This document shows, one piece after another, positions 1-7,708 of a stretch of DNA of 64,000 bases; the stretch's first letter is position 1, and the number at the start of each line of letters is the position of its first letter. The notes below the pieces were generated by a model. The model was not told the DNA's origin, made no database searches, and saw nothing but the letters and a program-made list of their open reading frames with translations. The stretch covers positions 195,209 through 259,208 of the forward strand of contig JAWLCW010000005.1 of the NCBI GenBank assembly GCA_041686935.1, given 5' to 3'. The stretch comes from Mariniphaga sp041686935 (GTDB lineage Bacteria > Bacteroidota > Bacteroidia > Bacteroidales > Prolixibacteraceae). Made by a program: the position numbers and the translations under genes.

Positions 1-222
1 GATGGAAAGTTTTTTAACGAACATACCCCGGCGCGGAATGCTTTCCACCAGAAAATCGTATTCAAGCATTTGCAATGCTTTTAAAAGGGGAGTCCGGCTA
101 ACGCCCAGCCGGGCAGCCAGCTTTTCCTGAAGGAGTTTTTCTCCGGGTTTCAGCTCGTTTTCAATTATCATTTCTTTGAGCTTATTGTAAACCGGAATAC
201 TTAAATCGGAATGTTGAATCAT
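1..222 (-). CDS. GntR/FadR-type transcriptional regulator, N-terminal part (cut by window edge)
   Basis: The 74 codons visible begin at an ATG at 222 and run off the left edge. They encode a winged-helix DNA-binding domain of the GntR family: the YNKLKEMIIENELKPGEKL segment, LAARLGVSRTPLLKAL as the recognition helix, and a wing ending in PRRGMFVKKL. The effector-binding domain lies outside the window, so FCD/FadR subfamily membership is only a guess. A perfect 7-3-7 palindrome sits 29 bases upstream of the start and is a likely autoregulatory operator. Its targets cannot be told from here; the GH5 gene at 479-1621 is transcribed in the same direction behind a promoter-like site of its own. 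Confidence 0.85.
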   Translation of the reverse strand, partial: MIQHSDLSIPVYNKLKEMIIENELKPGEKLLQEKLAARLGVSRTPLLKALQMLEYDFLVESIPRRGMFVKKLSI

Positions 223-250
223 GCATCAAAATTTCCGGCAATATAAGATA

Positions 251-267
251 TTGTATTTTGAATACAA
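251..267. promoter_or_regulatory. Perfect inverted repeat, candidate GntR operator
   Basis: TTGTATT-TTG-AATACAA is a perfect 7-base inverted repeat with a 3-base centre, placed directly upstream of the GntR-family start at 222. GntR/FadR regulators commonly bind TTGTATACAA-like palindromes, so autoregulation is a reasonable inference. Binding is not shown by the sequence. Confidence 0.5.
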
Positions 268-343
268 AATTCAGAAAGAAAAAAAACAGGTGTAGATTAG
301 TAAAGTTTACTGAATTGTATCTGGCAAATTAAATTGAATAGGC

Positions 344-419
344 AGGCCAGGGGAACAGACCCCCTCCGTTCAGATAAATCTGGCCTCGTCCCCCTGTGGC
401 ACTAACGCCACAAGGGGAC
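344..419. repeat. Palindromic dispersed element, copy 1
   Basis: Nested inverted repeats: AGGCCAG (344-350) pairs with CTGGCCT (380-386), CAGAT-AA-ATCTG lies at 371-382, and a hairpin of two 13-base arms with one mismatch lies at 388-400 and 407-419 (GTCCCC... / ...AGGGGAC). The order 'gataaatc, then gtccccct ... aaggggacaaag' recurs at 2051-2091, and the GTCCCCCT/AAGGGGGAC ends recur at 8861-8972. This looks like a small non-coding palindromic repeat family. No coding sequence is seen between 223 and 478. Confidence 0.5.
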
Positions 420-478
420 AAAGCTTTGATGAAACACAGGTTGTAATTTGAAGCGTATTACCCATTAGTCAATATAAC

Positions 479-1621
479 TTAGTATTTCTGCAGCAAAGCC
501 AGAAGCTTTCGGTCAAGTTTGTGGCCGTGCCAGTCTTCGTATTCAATGTCAGTCCGGCCGGAGTCCATAATACCGAAATCGCCGCGGAAATTCCATAAAG
601 CATAACCAATCCCGCGCTCTGTCAGCACATCGAGCACATCGCCAAACCAGGCCAGGAAAACGTCGTGCGGGGTTTCCCTGTAACATCCGCACTCTCCGCA
701 ATGCACCCCAACGCCCTTGTTTACAGCGTCAATCCAGGGAGCATAGAATTCTTCCAGGTTTTTCCGGCTGAAATGCCTTTCATCTATTTCGCCCGGCCAC
801 ACCGGAGTGGGTGCATCATCCGGGTTTTTAAAAACCCACGATGCCCGGTAATGCGAAATATAGTGCGGGTAATATCCCCGGCAGCTTTGGCCGATGTCGA
901 GGTCGAAAATTTCGGGAATAACATCGCTCCCCACGTTGTTCCCGTCGGCAATCACCATGTGGTTCGGATTATGCTGTTTGATTACCTCCATTGATTTTTT
1001 GGCCACCTCGCGGTAAAGTTGTCCGGGAATGGATCCCCTGCGCGAATGCTGGTCGTTCATGTCTTCGCGGGTGCAGGGTTCGTTCACCAAGTCGAAACTG
1101 ATTTTATCGGAAGAATAGTTCTTAAACCGTTTGGCCCACATACTCCAGTGTTCGTAAAAAGCGTCCTGCGCTTCCTTGTCCTGCCAGAGGTTGTAGGGTT
1201 CGTTAAACCCCGCATTCACACAAAAACCCGGTGCGCGGTGCAGGTTCAGACTCATGTGTAATCCATACTTGTTGGCCCTGTCCACCAGCGTCTGGATGTT
1301 GTCCATCTCTTTTTCGTTGAAGTTCAGCACTTCGTCGGGTGTAATGTCTTTCGACGGGTCGAACGTTACATAGCGCGGATAGGCCATGGGAAGCCGCACA
1401 AAATCGAAGCCCCAGTCGGCCATCCATTTTAAATCATTGTCGGTGGTATTTGAACGGCTTCCACCTCCCCGGGGCGAGAAATAATCGAGCAGGTTAAAAC
1501 CTTTCCAGCGGGGAAGTTTGTTTTTTGTGGTATTCAGGAGGTTTCCGGCTGTTGCCGTTCCTGCCAGTCCGGTACCGGCAGCCACCAGTCCGGTGGTTTT
1601 AATAAAATTTCTTCGTTTCAT
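479..1621 (-). CDS. Tat-exported glycoside hydrolase family 5 (cellulase-like) protein
   Basis: 380 residues. The N-terminus MKRRNFIKTTGLVAAG is a twin-arginine-like export signal (RRNFIK) followed by a small-residue hydrophobic stretch. The remainder is a GH5-type (beta/alpha)8 barrel: FVRLPMAYPRY near residue 75, HMSLNLHR near 122, the acid/base Glu181 in DLVNEP, and the presumed nucleophile Glu310 in VHCGECGCY, with the aromatic Trp343 in ALWNFRG. GH5 enzymes cleave beta-1,4-linked glucans, mannans and related glycans with retention of configuration. Substrate cannot be decided from sequence alone. The reading frame is intact and of normal length for a single-domain GH5 enzyme. The ATG at 1621 is chosen because it places the RR motif at residues 3-4. 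Confidence 0.85.
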   Translation of the reverse strand: MKRRNFIKTTGLVAAGTGLAGTATAGNLLNTTKNKLPRWKGFNLLDYFSPRGGGSRSNTTDNDLKWMADWGFDFVRLPMAYPRYVTFDPSKDITPDEVLNFNEKEMDNIQTLVDRANKYGLHMSLNLHRAPGFCVNAGFNEPYNLWQDKEAQDAFYEHWSMWAKRFKNYSSDKISFDLVNEPCTREDMNDQHSRRGSIPGQLYREVAKKSMEVIKQHNPNHMVIADGNNVGSDVIPEIFDLDIGQSCRGYYPHYISHYRASWVFKNPDDAPTPVWPGEIDERHFSRKNLEEFYAPWIDAVNKGVGVHCGECGCYRETPHDVFLAWFGDVLDVLTERGIGYALWNFRGDFGIMDSGRTDIEYEDWHGHKLDRKLLALLQKY

Positions 1622-1649
1622 TATAAAAAGGCTTTTTGTTGGTTTGCCC

Positions 1650-1678
1650 TAAAGATATTTAAATTCGGAAGAATTCAA
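1650..1678 (-). promoter_or_regulatory. Candidate Bacteroidota promoter for the GH5 gene
   Basis: Read on the minus strand this is TTG, 18 bases, then TATCTTTA, which matches the Bacteroidota sigma consensus (TTG ... TAnnTTTG) except for the last base. It lies about 28 bases from the GH5 start codon. Only sequence similarity supports it. Confidence 0.4.
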
Positions 1679-1910
1679 TAAAAATCAAATATCAAATTTA
1701 TAGAACCAATTATCAAATAAACCACAAATCCGGAAATTCAAAATTACAAACAGGGTGAGGCATTTGGGAAATTAATTCATTATTCAATGGTCAATGGTCA
1801 TTGGTCATTAGTCACTGTTCATCTGCCATTGGGTAAATGGATGAATGTGGAAATTGAAAAATTTGAAGAATGGTGAAATGGTTGGGGAGTTGGTCAGATG
1901 TGGCGGGTTG

Positions 1911-1946
1911 TCATTGTTGTCATTGTTGTTATTGTTGTCGTTGTTC
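1911..1946. repeat. Four tandem 9-base units (TCATTGTTG-like)
   Basis: Units tcattgttg, tcattgttg, ttattgttg and tcgttgttc lie end to end. The 549 bases between the GH5 gene and the next gene (1622-2170) otherwise hold low-complexity sequence rich in 'caatggtcattggtcatt' type motifs, a 20-base direct repeat and palindrome copy 2. Short open frames across the tandem repeat are low-complexity and not convincing as genes. Confidence 0.6.
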
Positions 1947-2025
1947 TCGGGTTATCGTTGTTGGGTGCACTGTACATCTAATCATGGTTTCCCACTTAGT
2001 GCTTCCCGCTTTCGGCATCTGGCTT

Positions 2026-2150
2026 CGGCCACCTGTCATTGAAACCCCCTGACCCGATAAATCGGGTCTTGTCCCCCTTATAAAAGGGGACAAAGGGTGC
2101 AAGTAAGTTACGGTTTCGGTTATCGGACTCCGGCCACCAGTCATTGAAAC
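2026..2150. repeat. Direct repeats flanking palindromic element, copy 2
   Basis: CGGCCACCTGTCATTGAAAC (2026-2045) recurs at 2131-2150 with one mismatch. Between them lie a perfect palindrome GACCCGAT-AA-ATCGGGTC (2051-2068) and a near-palindrome GTCCCCCTTATAAAAGGGGAC (2071-2091). The palindrome block matches the one at 344-419 in arrangement. The two direct repeats could be by-products of element insertion or a local duplication. Confidence 0.5.
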
Positions 2151-2170
2151 TCGCTGAGAATTTCCGGCAC

Positions 2171-2665
2171 TTATTTTACTTTGTCGAAATAGAGCGTACC
2201 ATCGCTTGTTCCGCCGGAGTAGCTCGTTGAATAGTCCATTTTCAGGGTTTTTCCGTCATTTTCAACCGACCATGTTTCCTTTGTTTTCAGGTCGTCTGCA
2301 CCGCCGTTTCCGTAGAATGTTGTGGTTGATTCAAATGCAATTGATTTATTGCTTTCCGACAGGGAAGCCTTTGCTTTTCTGGGCATATCGTAAATCGTGA
2401 TTTTTGATTCTGCACCTTTGAGTGAAAGGTTTTCCTGGAACGGATACGCCTCTCCGTATCCATTTTCATAAACCCGGTTGGTGAAAAGGCTGTCGTTTTT
2501 CTGTAAAACCGTCATTTTCGAAAGAAAAAGCTGGTCGTTTTGAGCGGTTGATTTTTCCTTGTTCAATTTCCATTTTCCTGAGAAAACGGGCGATTGCCCT
2601 AAAGCTGGTTTAAAAGAGATGAAAAAGAAAACCACGCTTAATACTACTAACGTTTTTGTTTTCAT
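2171..2665 (-). CDS. Small secreted protein, lipocalin-like fold suspected
   Basis: 164 residues with a clear Sec signal peptide (MKTKTLVVLSVVFFFISFKP, cleavage probably after ALG-Q near residue 24). The mature part begins FSGKWKLNKEKS and has alternating polar/hydrophobic strands with several Gly-rich turns, which resembles the small beta-barrel 'W-x-LN' secreted proteins common in Bacteroidota. No catalytic motif is visible and no function is assigned. It starts 40 bases downstream of the sialidase-fold lipoprotein gene on the same strand and is probably co-transcribed with it. Confidence 0.7.
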   Translation of the reverse strand: MKTKTLVVLSVVFFFISFKPALGQSPVFSGKWKLNKEKSTAQNDQLFLSKMTVLQKNDSLFTNRVYENGYGEAYPFQENLSLKGAESKITIYDMPRKAKASLSESNKSIAFESTTTFYGNGGADDLKTKETWSVENDGKTLKMDYSTSYSGGTSDGTLYFDKVK

Positions 2666-2704
2666 AATAATGGATTTAAATGTTGATAATAAAATTGGAC
2701 TTAA

Positions 2705-3874
2705 TTATTGATGGACAAATTCTTTCCAGTCCTTGCCGCCGGTGAGCCAGGCCAGATTAAACCGGGCCATTTTGCCGCCGCCGTCGCTTTCGTAGAAAAG
2801 GTAAATCAGACCTTCAGAAGGTGTTCCCGCACGACCTGCGGTTAACGACGAATAGGCAAAGCTGCCTTTGTCAACCACACGTTTTACCGGCCAGGTTTTG
2901 CCGCCGTCGAAACTGGCCCACACAGTGCCGTTGAAGCGGCGTGAGGTGCGCAGTTCAAAGGGAACATCTTCGTCCTTTTTATCGGCCGGAACATCGATGT
3001 TGCTGAACAGCAGGATGTCGTGCCCCTCAACCGGCAGGCGCACCAGCCCGGCCATTAACCCGTAATCGGTGTGCTGGGCGCCGTCGGGCAGGTCTTCATC
3101 TATCCATAAATCTTCCCACGTTTGGCCGCCGTCGTAACTGTATGCGATGTACCTGCGGCGCGGGTTCAGCCCGTCGGTGGATTTATGCCGCCGTGAGTTG
3201 TAGTAAAGCGTTCCGCCGGAAAGTTCGGCAATGGCTGCTTCGCCGGCGCCATAAGCCGGAAACGGTTCGCCGGCCTGCCAGGTTTTGCCGCCGTCGTCGC
3301 TGTAAATGGCGTTGGTGTAGTGTTCGTCCCAGAACTCCCGGCCGTTGCCGCTGCCGTACCAGCGCGAGGGGCGAATCAGCCTTCCGGCATATTTCCCCTG
3401 CTTCAGCGTGATGCCGTGCTCGTTCATGTGCATGGACGGGACATGCCCCAGGCTGTTGGGGCGGATGGTCACCTCCTCCGCATTCCAGGTTTTCCCGTGG
3501 TCGCGGCTGCGGTAAATCGTGAGCGGGGCAGGCGGGTGTCCTCCCTCCGCAAAAGCCAGGATGTGGCCGGTGGTTTCATCCACGGTGGTGCCGCCGCCCT
3601 GAAATCCGGGATGGGCCACGGTAATTTCCGGCTCCCAGGTTTGGCCGCCGTCTTCGCTGCGGAGCACCCTGAAATGTTCGCTTCCCCAGGTAGCCACAAT
3701 GGTTCCGTCGGTAGTGGTAACCACATTGGGAAACCGCTCGTTGGAAACCAGTTGCTGCACTTCAAAAACTGGCTGTCCGTTGTTCCAGAACGGATTTTTT
3801 TGCGCGGTTTTGCACGAGATGAAGAGGATAATCACAACAAGAACAGCGGCTATGCAATGTTTTTTGATGCTCAT
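2705..3874 (-). CDS. Sialidase/BNR-repeat family lipoprotein (exo-alpha-sialidase-like)
   Basis: 389 residues from the ATG at 3874; a longer TTG start at 3898 would add eight residues ahead of the signal. The N-terminus is a lipoprotein signal with lipobox LFISC. The body is a beta-propeller carrying at least five Asp-box motifs: SEDGGQTW, SRDHGKTW, SDDGGKTW, SYDGGQTW and SFDGGKTW. Asp boxes are structural marks of the sialidase superfold. An FPNVVTTTDGTIVATWGS opening is typical of Bacteroidota exo-sialidase-like proteins, but substrate could be another sugar. It is probably lipid-anchored at the outer membrane or in the periplasm, and lies upstream of the small secreted protein gene in one transcription unit. 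Confidence 0.8.
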   Translation of the reverse strand: MSIKKHCIAAVLVVIILFISCKTAQKNPFWNNGQPVFEVQQLVSNERFPNVVTTTDGTIVATWGSEHFRVLRSEDGGQTWEPEITVAHPGFQGGGTTVDETTGHILAFAEGGHPPAPLTIYRSRDHGKTWNAEEVTIRPNSLGHVPSMHMNEHGITLKQGKYAGRLIRPSRWYGSGNGREFWDEHYTNAIYSDDGGKTWQAGEPFPAYGAGEAAIAELSGGTLYYNSRRHKSTDGLNPRRRYIAYSYDGGQTWEDLWIDEDLPDGAQHTDYGLMAGLVRLPVEGHDILLFSNIDVPADKKDEDVPFELRTSRRFNGTVWASFDGGKTWPVKRVVDKGSFAYSSLTAGRAGTPSEGLIYLFYESDGGGKMARFNLAWLTGGKDWKEFVHQ

Positions 3875-4218
3875 TTTTTTATGTTTATCGTTTGACAAAT
3901 CGTTTAAGATGCTTATTTTTAAACCCTAAATAAATCAAAAATTGAATTCAGAACCTGAAATAACACGAAGAAACAAAATTTTTCCAGGCCCCGAAAATTT
4001 CGGTAGCGGTGAAGATTGGGAAAAGTTAGTTGGAGTTAGTGAAAACCACGCCGGGGTGCGCCGGATGAAATTTTTTAACGGAAAAGATGGGTTACACAAC
4101 TTTTTTGGCATTGTATTCCAACCCGATAATAGAGATATAAACCAACTCTTCGGGTTTTACATACGTTATGTGCGTCATGCTAAAAGTCTCAGTGCTACAT
4201 TAAAAAATTGATGAAAAA
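3875..4218. other. Gene-poor left border of the accessory island
   Basis: No convincing gene. An 89-codon open frame from a TTG at 3942 has no recognisable domain and contains structured sequence: a hairpin with arms AACCCGA (4120-4126) and TCGGGTT (4150-4156), then ACATA-CGT-TATGT at 4159-4171. From about 4200 the base composition becomes clearly AT-rich. The stretch is a plausible insertion boundary. Confidence 0.4.
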
Positions 4219-5006
4219 ATGGGAATAATAGATTTAACAGTAACTTCTTGTATTCATTTAGTTAGAAGTAATCTCAAGGATTTAAAACCAATTTCAATTG
4301 GCTCAGGTGTTATTATTAAAAATAAGGAAAGATTTTTCATTTGTACTGTTTCTCATTTTTCTGATTACCCTGAAGAAAACGTTGGAATTGTGACAGGTAG
4401 AATAAAAAATAATGAAACTGAAGTTTATTACCTTGGTAATTTCTCATACCTGACAAAGATAAGTTTTGAAGAAATGCCTGATGCTGAAGATTTAGTTTAT
4501 TGTATTGAAAATCCAGATATGGGTGGAGATAAATTGGACATTGCATTTAGGGAAATTTCTTTATTGGAGAATATTGTTCAGGATAAGAGAGAATTCGATT
4601 TGAATGGTATTGGTAAGATAACAGTTAATCAAGGCGGGAAGTCTTTATTATTTGCAGATGATGACTATCAGATTGATACTAATTATCAATGTAGTTTTAT
4701 GGTAGGATTAGACCAAAATTGGAAAACGGAATTTTGGATTTTCAAGAAGCGTTATATTGGAATTTGCCAATAAAATCAGTTGGTGAAGAATTTATTGAAA
4801 TGGATTTAGGAGCACCAATAAATGACCATACGAGATTTAAAGGTTGCAGTGGTGCACCGATTATTGACACAAGGGTGCGCTTAATTGGTTTAGTTACTCA
4901 TGGTGAAAAAGATACTACAAAAAGCAGTATATATAGATTTAGGTTTGATAAAGTTAAACAATGGATTGATTTAATGTATTTTCAAGAACCAATATCAAAA
5001 ATGTAA
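4219..5006 (+). pseudogene. Trypsin-like serine protease, interrupted by a frameshift
   Basis: The first frame (4219 to the stop at 4773) gives a chymotrypsin-fold N-terminal half: a GSGVIIKN strand near residue 28, catalytic His46 in CTVSHF, and Asp107 in DKLDIAF. The Ser motif GCSGAPI lies in a different frame, with the Ser codon at 4848-4850, and that frame stays open to 5006. The shift must fall between about 4711 and 4760; a -1 shift at the A-run in TTGGAAAACGG would join the halves smoothly. All three catalytic residues exist but not in one frame. It may be a true mutation, a sequencing error or recoding. The reverse transcriptase gene starts 25 bases downstream on the same strand, so the two form an operon. 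Composition is strongly AT-rich, unlike flanking housekeeping genes. Confidence 0.7.
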
Positions 5007-5031
5007 ATAGTTAATAATAAGGAAATACGGA

Positions 5032-6537
5032 ATGAAAAGTATAATTGAATTAGATGAAATTGAAGCAAGAGAGTTCTTTTTGAAAGAAAAGAATTATGTG
5101 AATTTTGACCTTCCAACTTACTTTTCGTTTCAGAATTTATTGAACTTGCTTGACAAACAATTGTCCGGAAAAAAACTTTCAGATTATAGAACAACAAATC
5201 CAAGAGACTTTGATGATATAAATTATTATATTTTAAATAATAAAGATGGAAAATATGCTTGGCGACCATTTCAAATAATAAATCCTGCAATTTATGTTTC
5301 TCTTGTTCAATGTATTACAGATAAAGATAATTGGGAATTAATACAAAAAAGATTTCTTAACTATCAAGAGAATGACAGAATAGAATGCCACAGTTTACCG
5401 ATGGTATCAGGTAGTGAAGAAAAAACAGATAAAGAATCTCAAATTTTCACTTGGTGGCAAATGATTGAACAAAAGTCAATTACTCTTTCACTTGATTATC
5501 ACTACTTCTTGCAGACTGATATTACAGATTGCTATGGCTCAATTTATACTCATTCGATTAGTTGGGCTATTCATGAAAAAACTGAAGCTAAAAAGAAAGA
5601 AAATAGAACAAAGAATTCTTTAATAGGAGTCGCAATTGATAACCATTTACAAGACATGAGTTATGGACAAACCAATGGGATTCCACAAGGAAGTACTCTA
5701 ATGGATTTCATTGCTGAAATAGTTCTTGGATATGTAGATGAGTTGCTAACACACAAAATAAACGAATTAAGCATTTCTGATTATAAAATTCTAAGATATC
5801 GAGATGATTATAGGATTTTTACAAACAATCCATTTGAAGCAGAACAAATTACAAAAGCATTATCTGAAATTCTTTCTGACTTAGGATTAAAACTTAATGT
5901 CAGTAAAACTAATGCATCAGACAATGTTATTAAAAGTTCTTTAAAACCTGATAAACGATATTGGATTGCAAATAGGCGTATTGCGGAAAACAAACAAAAA
6001 TGGTTGATTCAATTATTCTTATTATCTGAGCAATTTCCTAATTCAGGGACTTTAGATACTCAAATGAGAGATTTTTTAGAAGTATTGAAAAAAAATAAAA
6101 AAGATGATTCAAATATTGAGTCTTTGATAAGTTTAGTTACAGAAATTGCATATCGTAATCCAAGAGTAGTTCCGACATCTATAATGATATTATCTCTTTT
6201 AATTAAACAGATTAAAATTAAGGATGATAAAAAAATAATTTTGAAAAGGATTTATTCGAAGTTTCAACAAATTCCAAATTCAACATTTCTAAAAATATGG
6301 TTGCAAAGACTTACTGTTAAGATTGATACTTCAATTATTTATGATGAACCTATCTGTAAGCTTCTTTCTGATAATGAAATACAGCTTTGGAATATTAATT
6401 GGCTTAATGATAAAATTAAAAATAAGATAAAAAAGACCCCAATTATAATTCAATCAAAAGTGAAAACATTGAGAGCTGTAGTAACAACCAAAGAAATAGA
6501 TAACATGATAACAAAAAACGCATACAATTACGAATAA
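5032..6537 (+). CDS. Reverse transcriptase, UG/Abi-like defence type
   Basis: 501 residues. The RT catalytic core is visible: Asp163 in QTDITDCYGSIY (motif A), GIPQGS at 216-221 (motif B), YRDD at 256-259 in ILRYRDDYRIF (motif C, the YxDD box), and GLKLNVSKT at 285-293. An RPFQIINP stretch near 78 precedes the palm. Residues from about 320 to the end are a long helical region without finger or endonuclease motifs, like the alpha-helical C-terminal halves of unknown-group/Abi RTs. No maturase X, Cas1 or integrase domain is seen, and the NAXXH/VTG marks of retron RTs were not found, so group II intron and retron origins are less likely. It follows a trypsin-like protease gene by 25 bases. The role is inferred to be anti-phage; the exact RT subgroup cannot be fixed by eye. 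Confidence 0.85.
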   Translation: MKSIIELDEIEAREFFLKEKNYVNFDLPTYFSFQNLLNLLDKQLSGKKLSDYRTTNPRDFDDINYYILNNKDGKYAWRPFQIINPAIYVSLVQCITDKDNWELIQKRFLNYQENDRIECHSLPMVSGSEEKTDKESQIFTWWQMIEQKSITLSLDYHYFLQTDITDCYGSIYTHSISWAIHEKTEAKKKENRTKNSLIGVAIDNHLQDMSYGQTNGIPQGSTLMDFIAEIVLGYVDELLTHKINELSISDYKILRYRDDYRIFTNNPFEAEQITKALSEILSDLGLKLNVSKTNASDNVIKSSLKPDKRYWIANRRIAENKQKWLIQLFLLSEQFPNSGTLDTQMRDFLEVLKKNKKDDSNIESLISLVTEIAYRNPRVVPTSIMILSLLIKQIKIKDDKKIILKRIYSKFQQIPNSTFLKIWLQRLTVKIDTSIIYDEPICKLLSDNEIQLWNINWLNDKIKNKIKKTPIIIQSKVKTLRAVVTTKEIDNMITKNAYNYE

Positions 6538-6556
6538 AGCACGAACGCAGAACACG

Positions 6557-6670
6557 CAATATAGCCAATGGCGGGAACTGTGGGAGTTTGAATCTTTCTG
6601 CCCCACATCAAGGTTTGTAACGGTGGATAATGACGAAGCCCGCAAACCGCCACTGGCCATATTGTTAAAC
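6557..6670. repeat. Long imperfect inverted repeat with internal stems, attC-like or RT-associated RNA
   Basis: CAATATAGCCAATGGCGG (6557-6574) pairs with CCGCCACTGGCCATATTG (6647-6664), 16 of 18 positions complementary. Inside are two further stems: TGTGGG (6580-6585) with CCCACA (6602-6607), and GGTTTG (6612-6617) with CAAACC (6643-6648). The predicted fold is a three-way junction. GTTAAAC at 6664-6670 fits the integron core site GTTRRRY, while the left counterpart (GCAGAAC, 6547-6553) fits RYYYAAC only partly. It begins 19 bases after the RT stop codon and is richer in G+C than the RT gene. It may be a recombination site ending a cassette, or a structured RNA that the RT uses. Confidence 0.6.
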
Positions 6671-6702
6671 GTTTTAATCTAAATTTTAAAAGATAAGAAA
6701 TT

Positions 6703-7566
6703 ATGGACAAATACTTTAAATATAAATATGACGACCTTTTTAACCCGACATTAAAAGCATTGAAAAAACTTGGAGGTTCAGGTGCGATAAGTGAAATTGA
6801 GGAGGAGGTTGCTCAACTTCTAAATTTATCTGAAGAAGCGACTAATGAAATACACCGAGAAAGTACTACTAAATTGACGTATAGGCTTGCTTGGGCAAGA
6901 AACTATCTTAAAAGGTATGGTCTGCTTGAAAATTCTTCGAGAGGTGTTTGGGCATTGTCTGAAGAAGGGAAAAATATAACTGAAGTAAACCAGGAGAAAG
7001 TTAAAAAGTTCGTCGTAAAAAAAGATAGGGAAGAGCGGCTTCAAAAGAAAAGTGAAGGAAATTGTTCACCCGAACTTCAAGGTACAACAGAAGAGATAGA
7101 AGAGTTTTCTTGGCAAGATAAATTGCTTGACACCATAAAAGCCATACTCCCAGACCAATTTGAAAGACTTTGCCAAAGGCTTTTAAGGGAATTAGGTTTT
7201 GTAAACGTAGAAGTTACAGGCAAAACAAATGATGGTGGAATTGATGGAAAAGGAATGATTAGACTTGGTGGTGTTCTTTCATTTCATGTAGTTTTTCAAG
7301 CTAAACGATATCAAGGTTCTGTTTCATCTTCAGTAATTAGGGATTTTAGAGGCGCAATGAGTGGACGAGCGGACAAAGGGCTGATAATGACAACTGGAAG
7401 TTTTTCCCGGGAAGCAAAAAAAGAAGCACAACGAGATGGTGCAATACCTATTGACTTAATTGATGGTAACGATTTCGCAGAAAAACTTAAAGAGCTAAAT
7501 TTGGGAGTGACAGTTGAGTTGGTGGAAGAGGTTAAAATAAAATCAGATTGGTTTAAGAATATTTAA
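6703..7566 (+). CDS. Mrr-type restriction endonuclease
   Basis: 287 residues. The first 90 form an Mrr N-terminal winged-helix domain (LTYRLAWARNYLKRYGLLE...GVWALSEEGK). A charged linker leads to the PD-(D/E)xK-type catalytic domain from about 150: Glu154 in FERLCQRLL, DGGID at 177-181, and QAK at 199-201 in VVFQAKRYQG, which is the Mrr variant of the motif. Mrr-like enzymes cut modified, often methylated, DNA. The frame is intact and AT-rich like the RT gene. It stands 165 bases downstream of the RT across the folded repeat, so it may be an independent cassette. It most likely contributes to phage or foreign-DNA defence. Confidence 0.88.
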   Translation: MDKYFKYKYDDLFNPTLKALKKLGGSGAISEIEEEVAQLLNLSEEATNEIHRESTTKLTYRLAWARNYLKRYGLLENSSRGVWALSEEGKNITEVNQEKVKKFVVKKDREERLQKKSEGNCSPELQGTTEEIEEFSWQDKLLDTIKAILPDQFERLCQRLLRELGFVNVEVTGKTNDGGIDGKGMIRLGGVLSFHVVFQAKRYQGSVSSSVIRDFRGAMSGRADKGLIMTTGSFSREAKKEAQRDGAIPIDLIDGNDFAEKLKELNLGVTVELVEEVKIKSDWFKNI

Positions 7567-7570
7567 AATA

Positions 7571-7708
7571 AATGAAAAACTCAGGCTGACATCAAATAAA
7601 TCACTCCACGAAATGACCGCCGAAGAGCTGGGGCAGTTGTTTCCGGTGGTGATTGAGGAATACCAAAGTGACTGGGTGGAGTTGTACCGGCCGGAGGAAA
7701 AGAAGTAA
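7571..7708 (+). pseudogene. GrpB-family fragment
   Basis: An open stretch ending at the TAA at 7706-7708 reads SLHEMTAEELGQLFPVVIEE followed by YQSDWVELYRPEEKK. That is the N-terminal motif of GrpB/UPF0157 proteins (L-x-x-M-T-x-E-E-L-x-x-L-F-P), after which the fold should continue for another 130 or so residues; here it stops. No good ATG precedes it in frame apart from the internal one at 7613. The fragment is richer in G+C than the Mrr gene, which suggests old chromosome at an insertion or deletion junction. Confidence 0.6.

Noticed and set aside
1845..2144. Several 60-70 codon frames in the repeat-rich region
   Set aside because: Low-complexity Cys/Leu-rich translations caused by the 9-base tandem repeat; no homology-like features.
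3942..4211. 89-codon open frame upstream of the protease gene
   Set aside because: TTG start, no recognisable fold, contains hairpin sequence; more likely non-coding border sequence.
4000..5031. Retron-type msr/msd RNA upstream of the RT
   Set aside because: The RT is preceded by a protein gene with only 25 bases between, leaving no space for an upstream retron RNA; no a1/a2 repeat pair was seen there.
5032..6537. Group II intron-encoded RT
   Set aside because: No maturase X or HNH domain and no intron domain V/VI hairpin recognised downstream.
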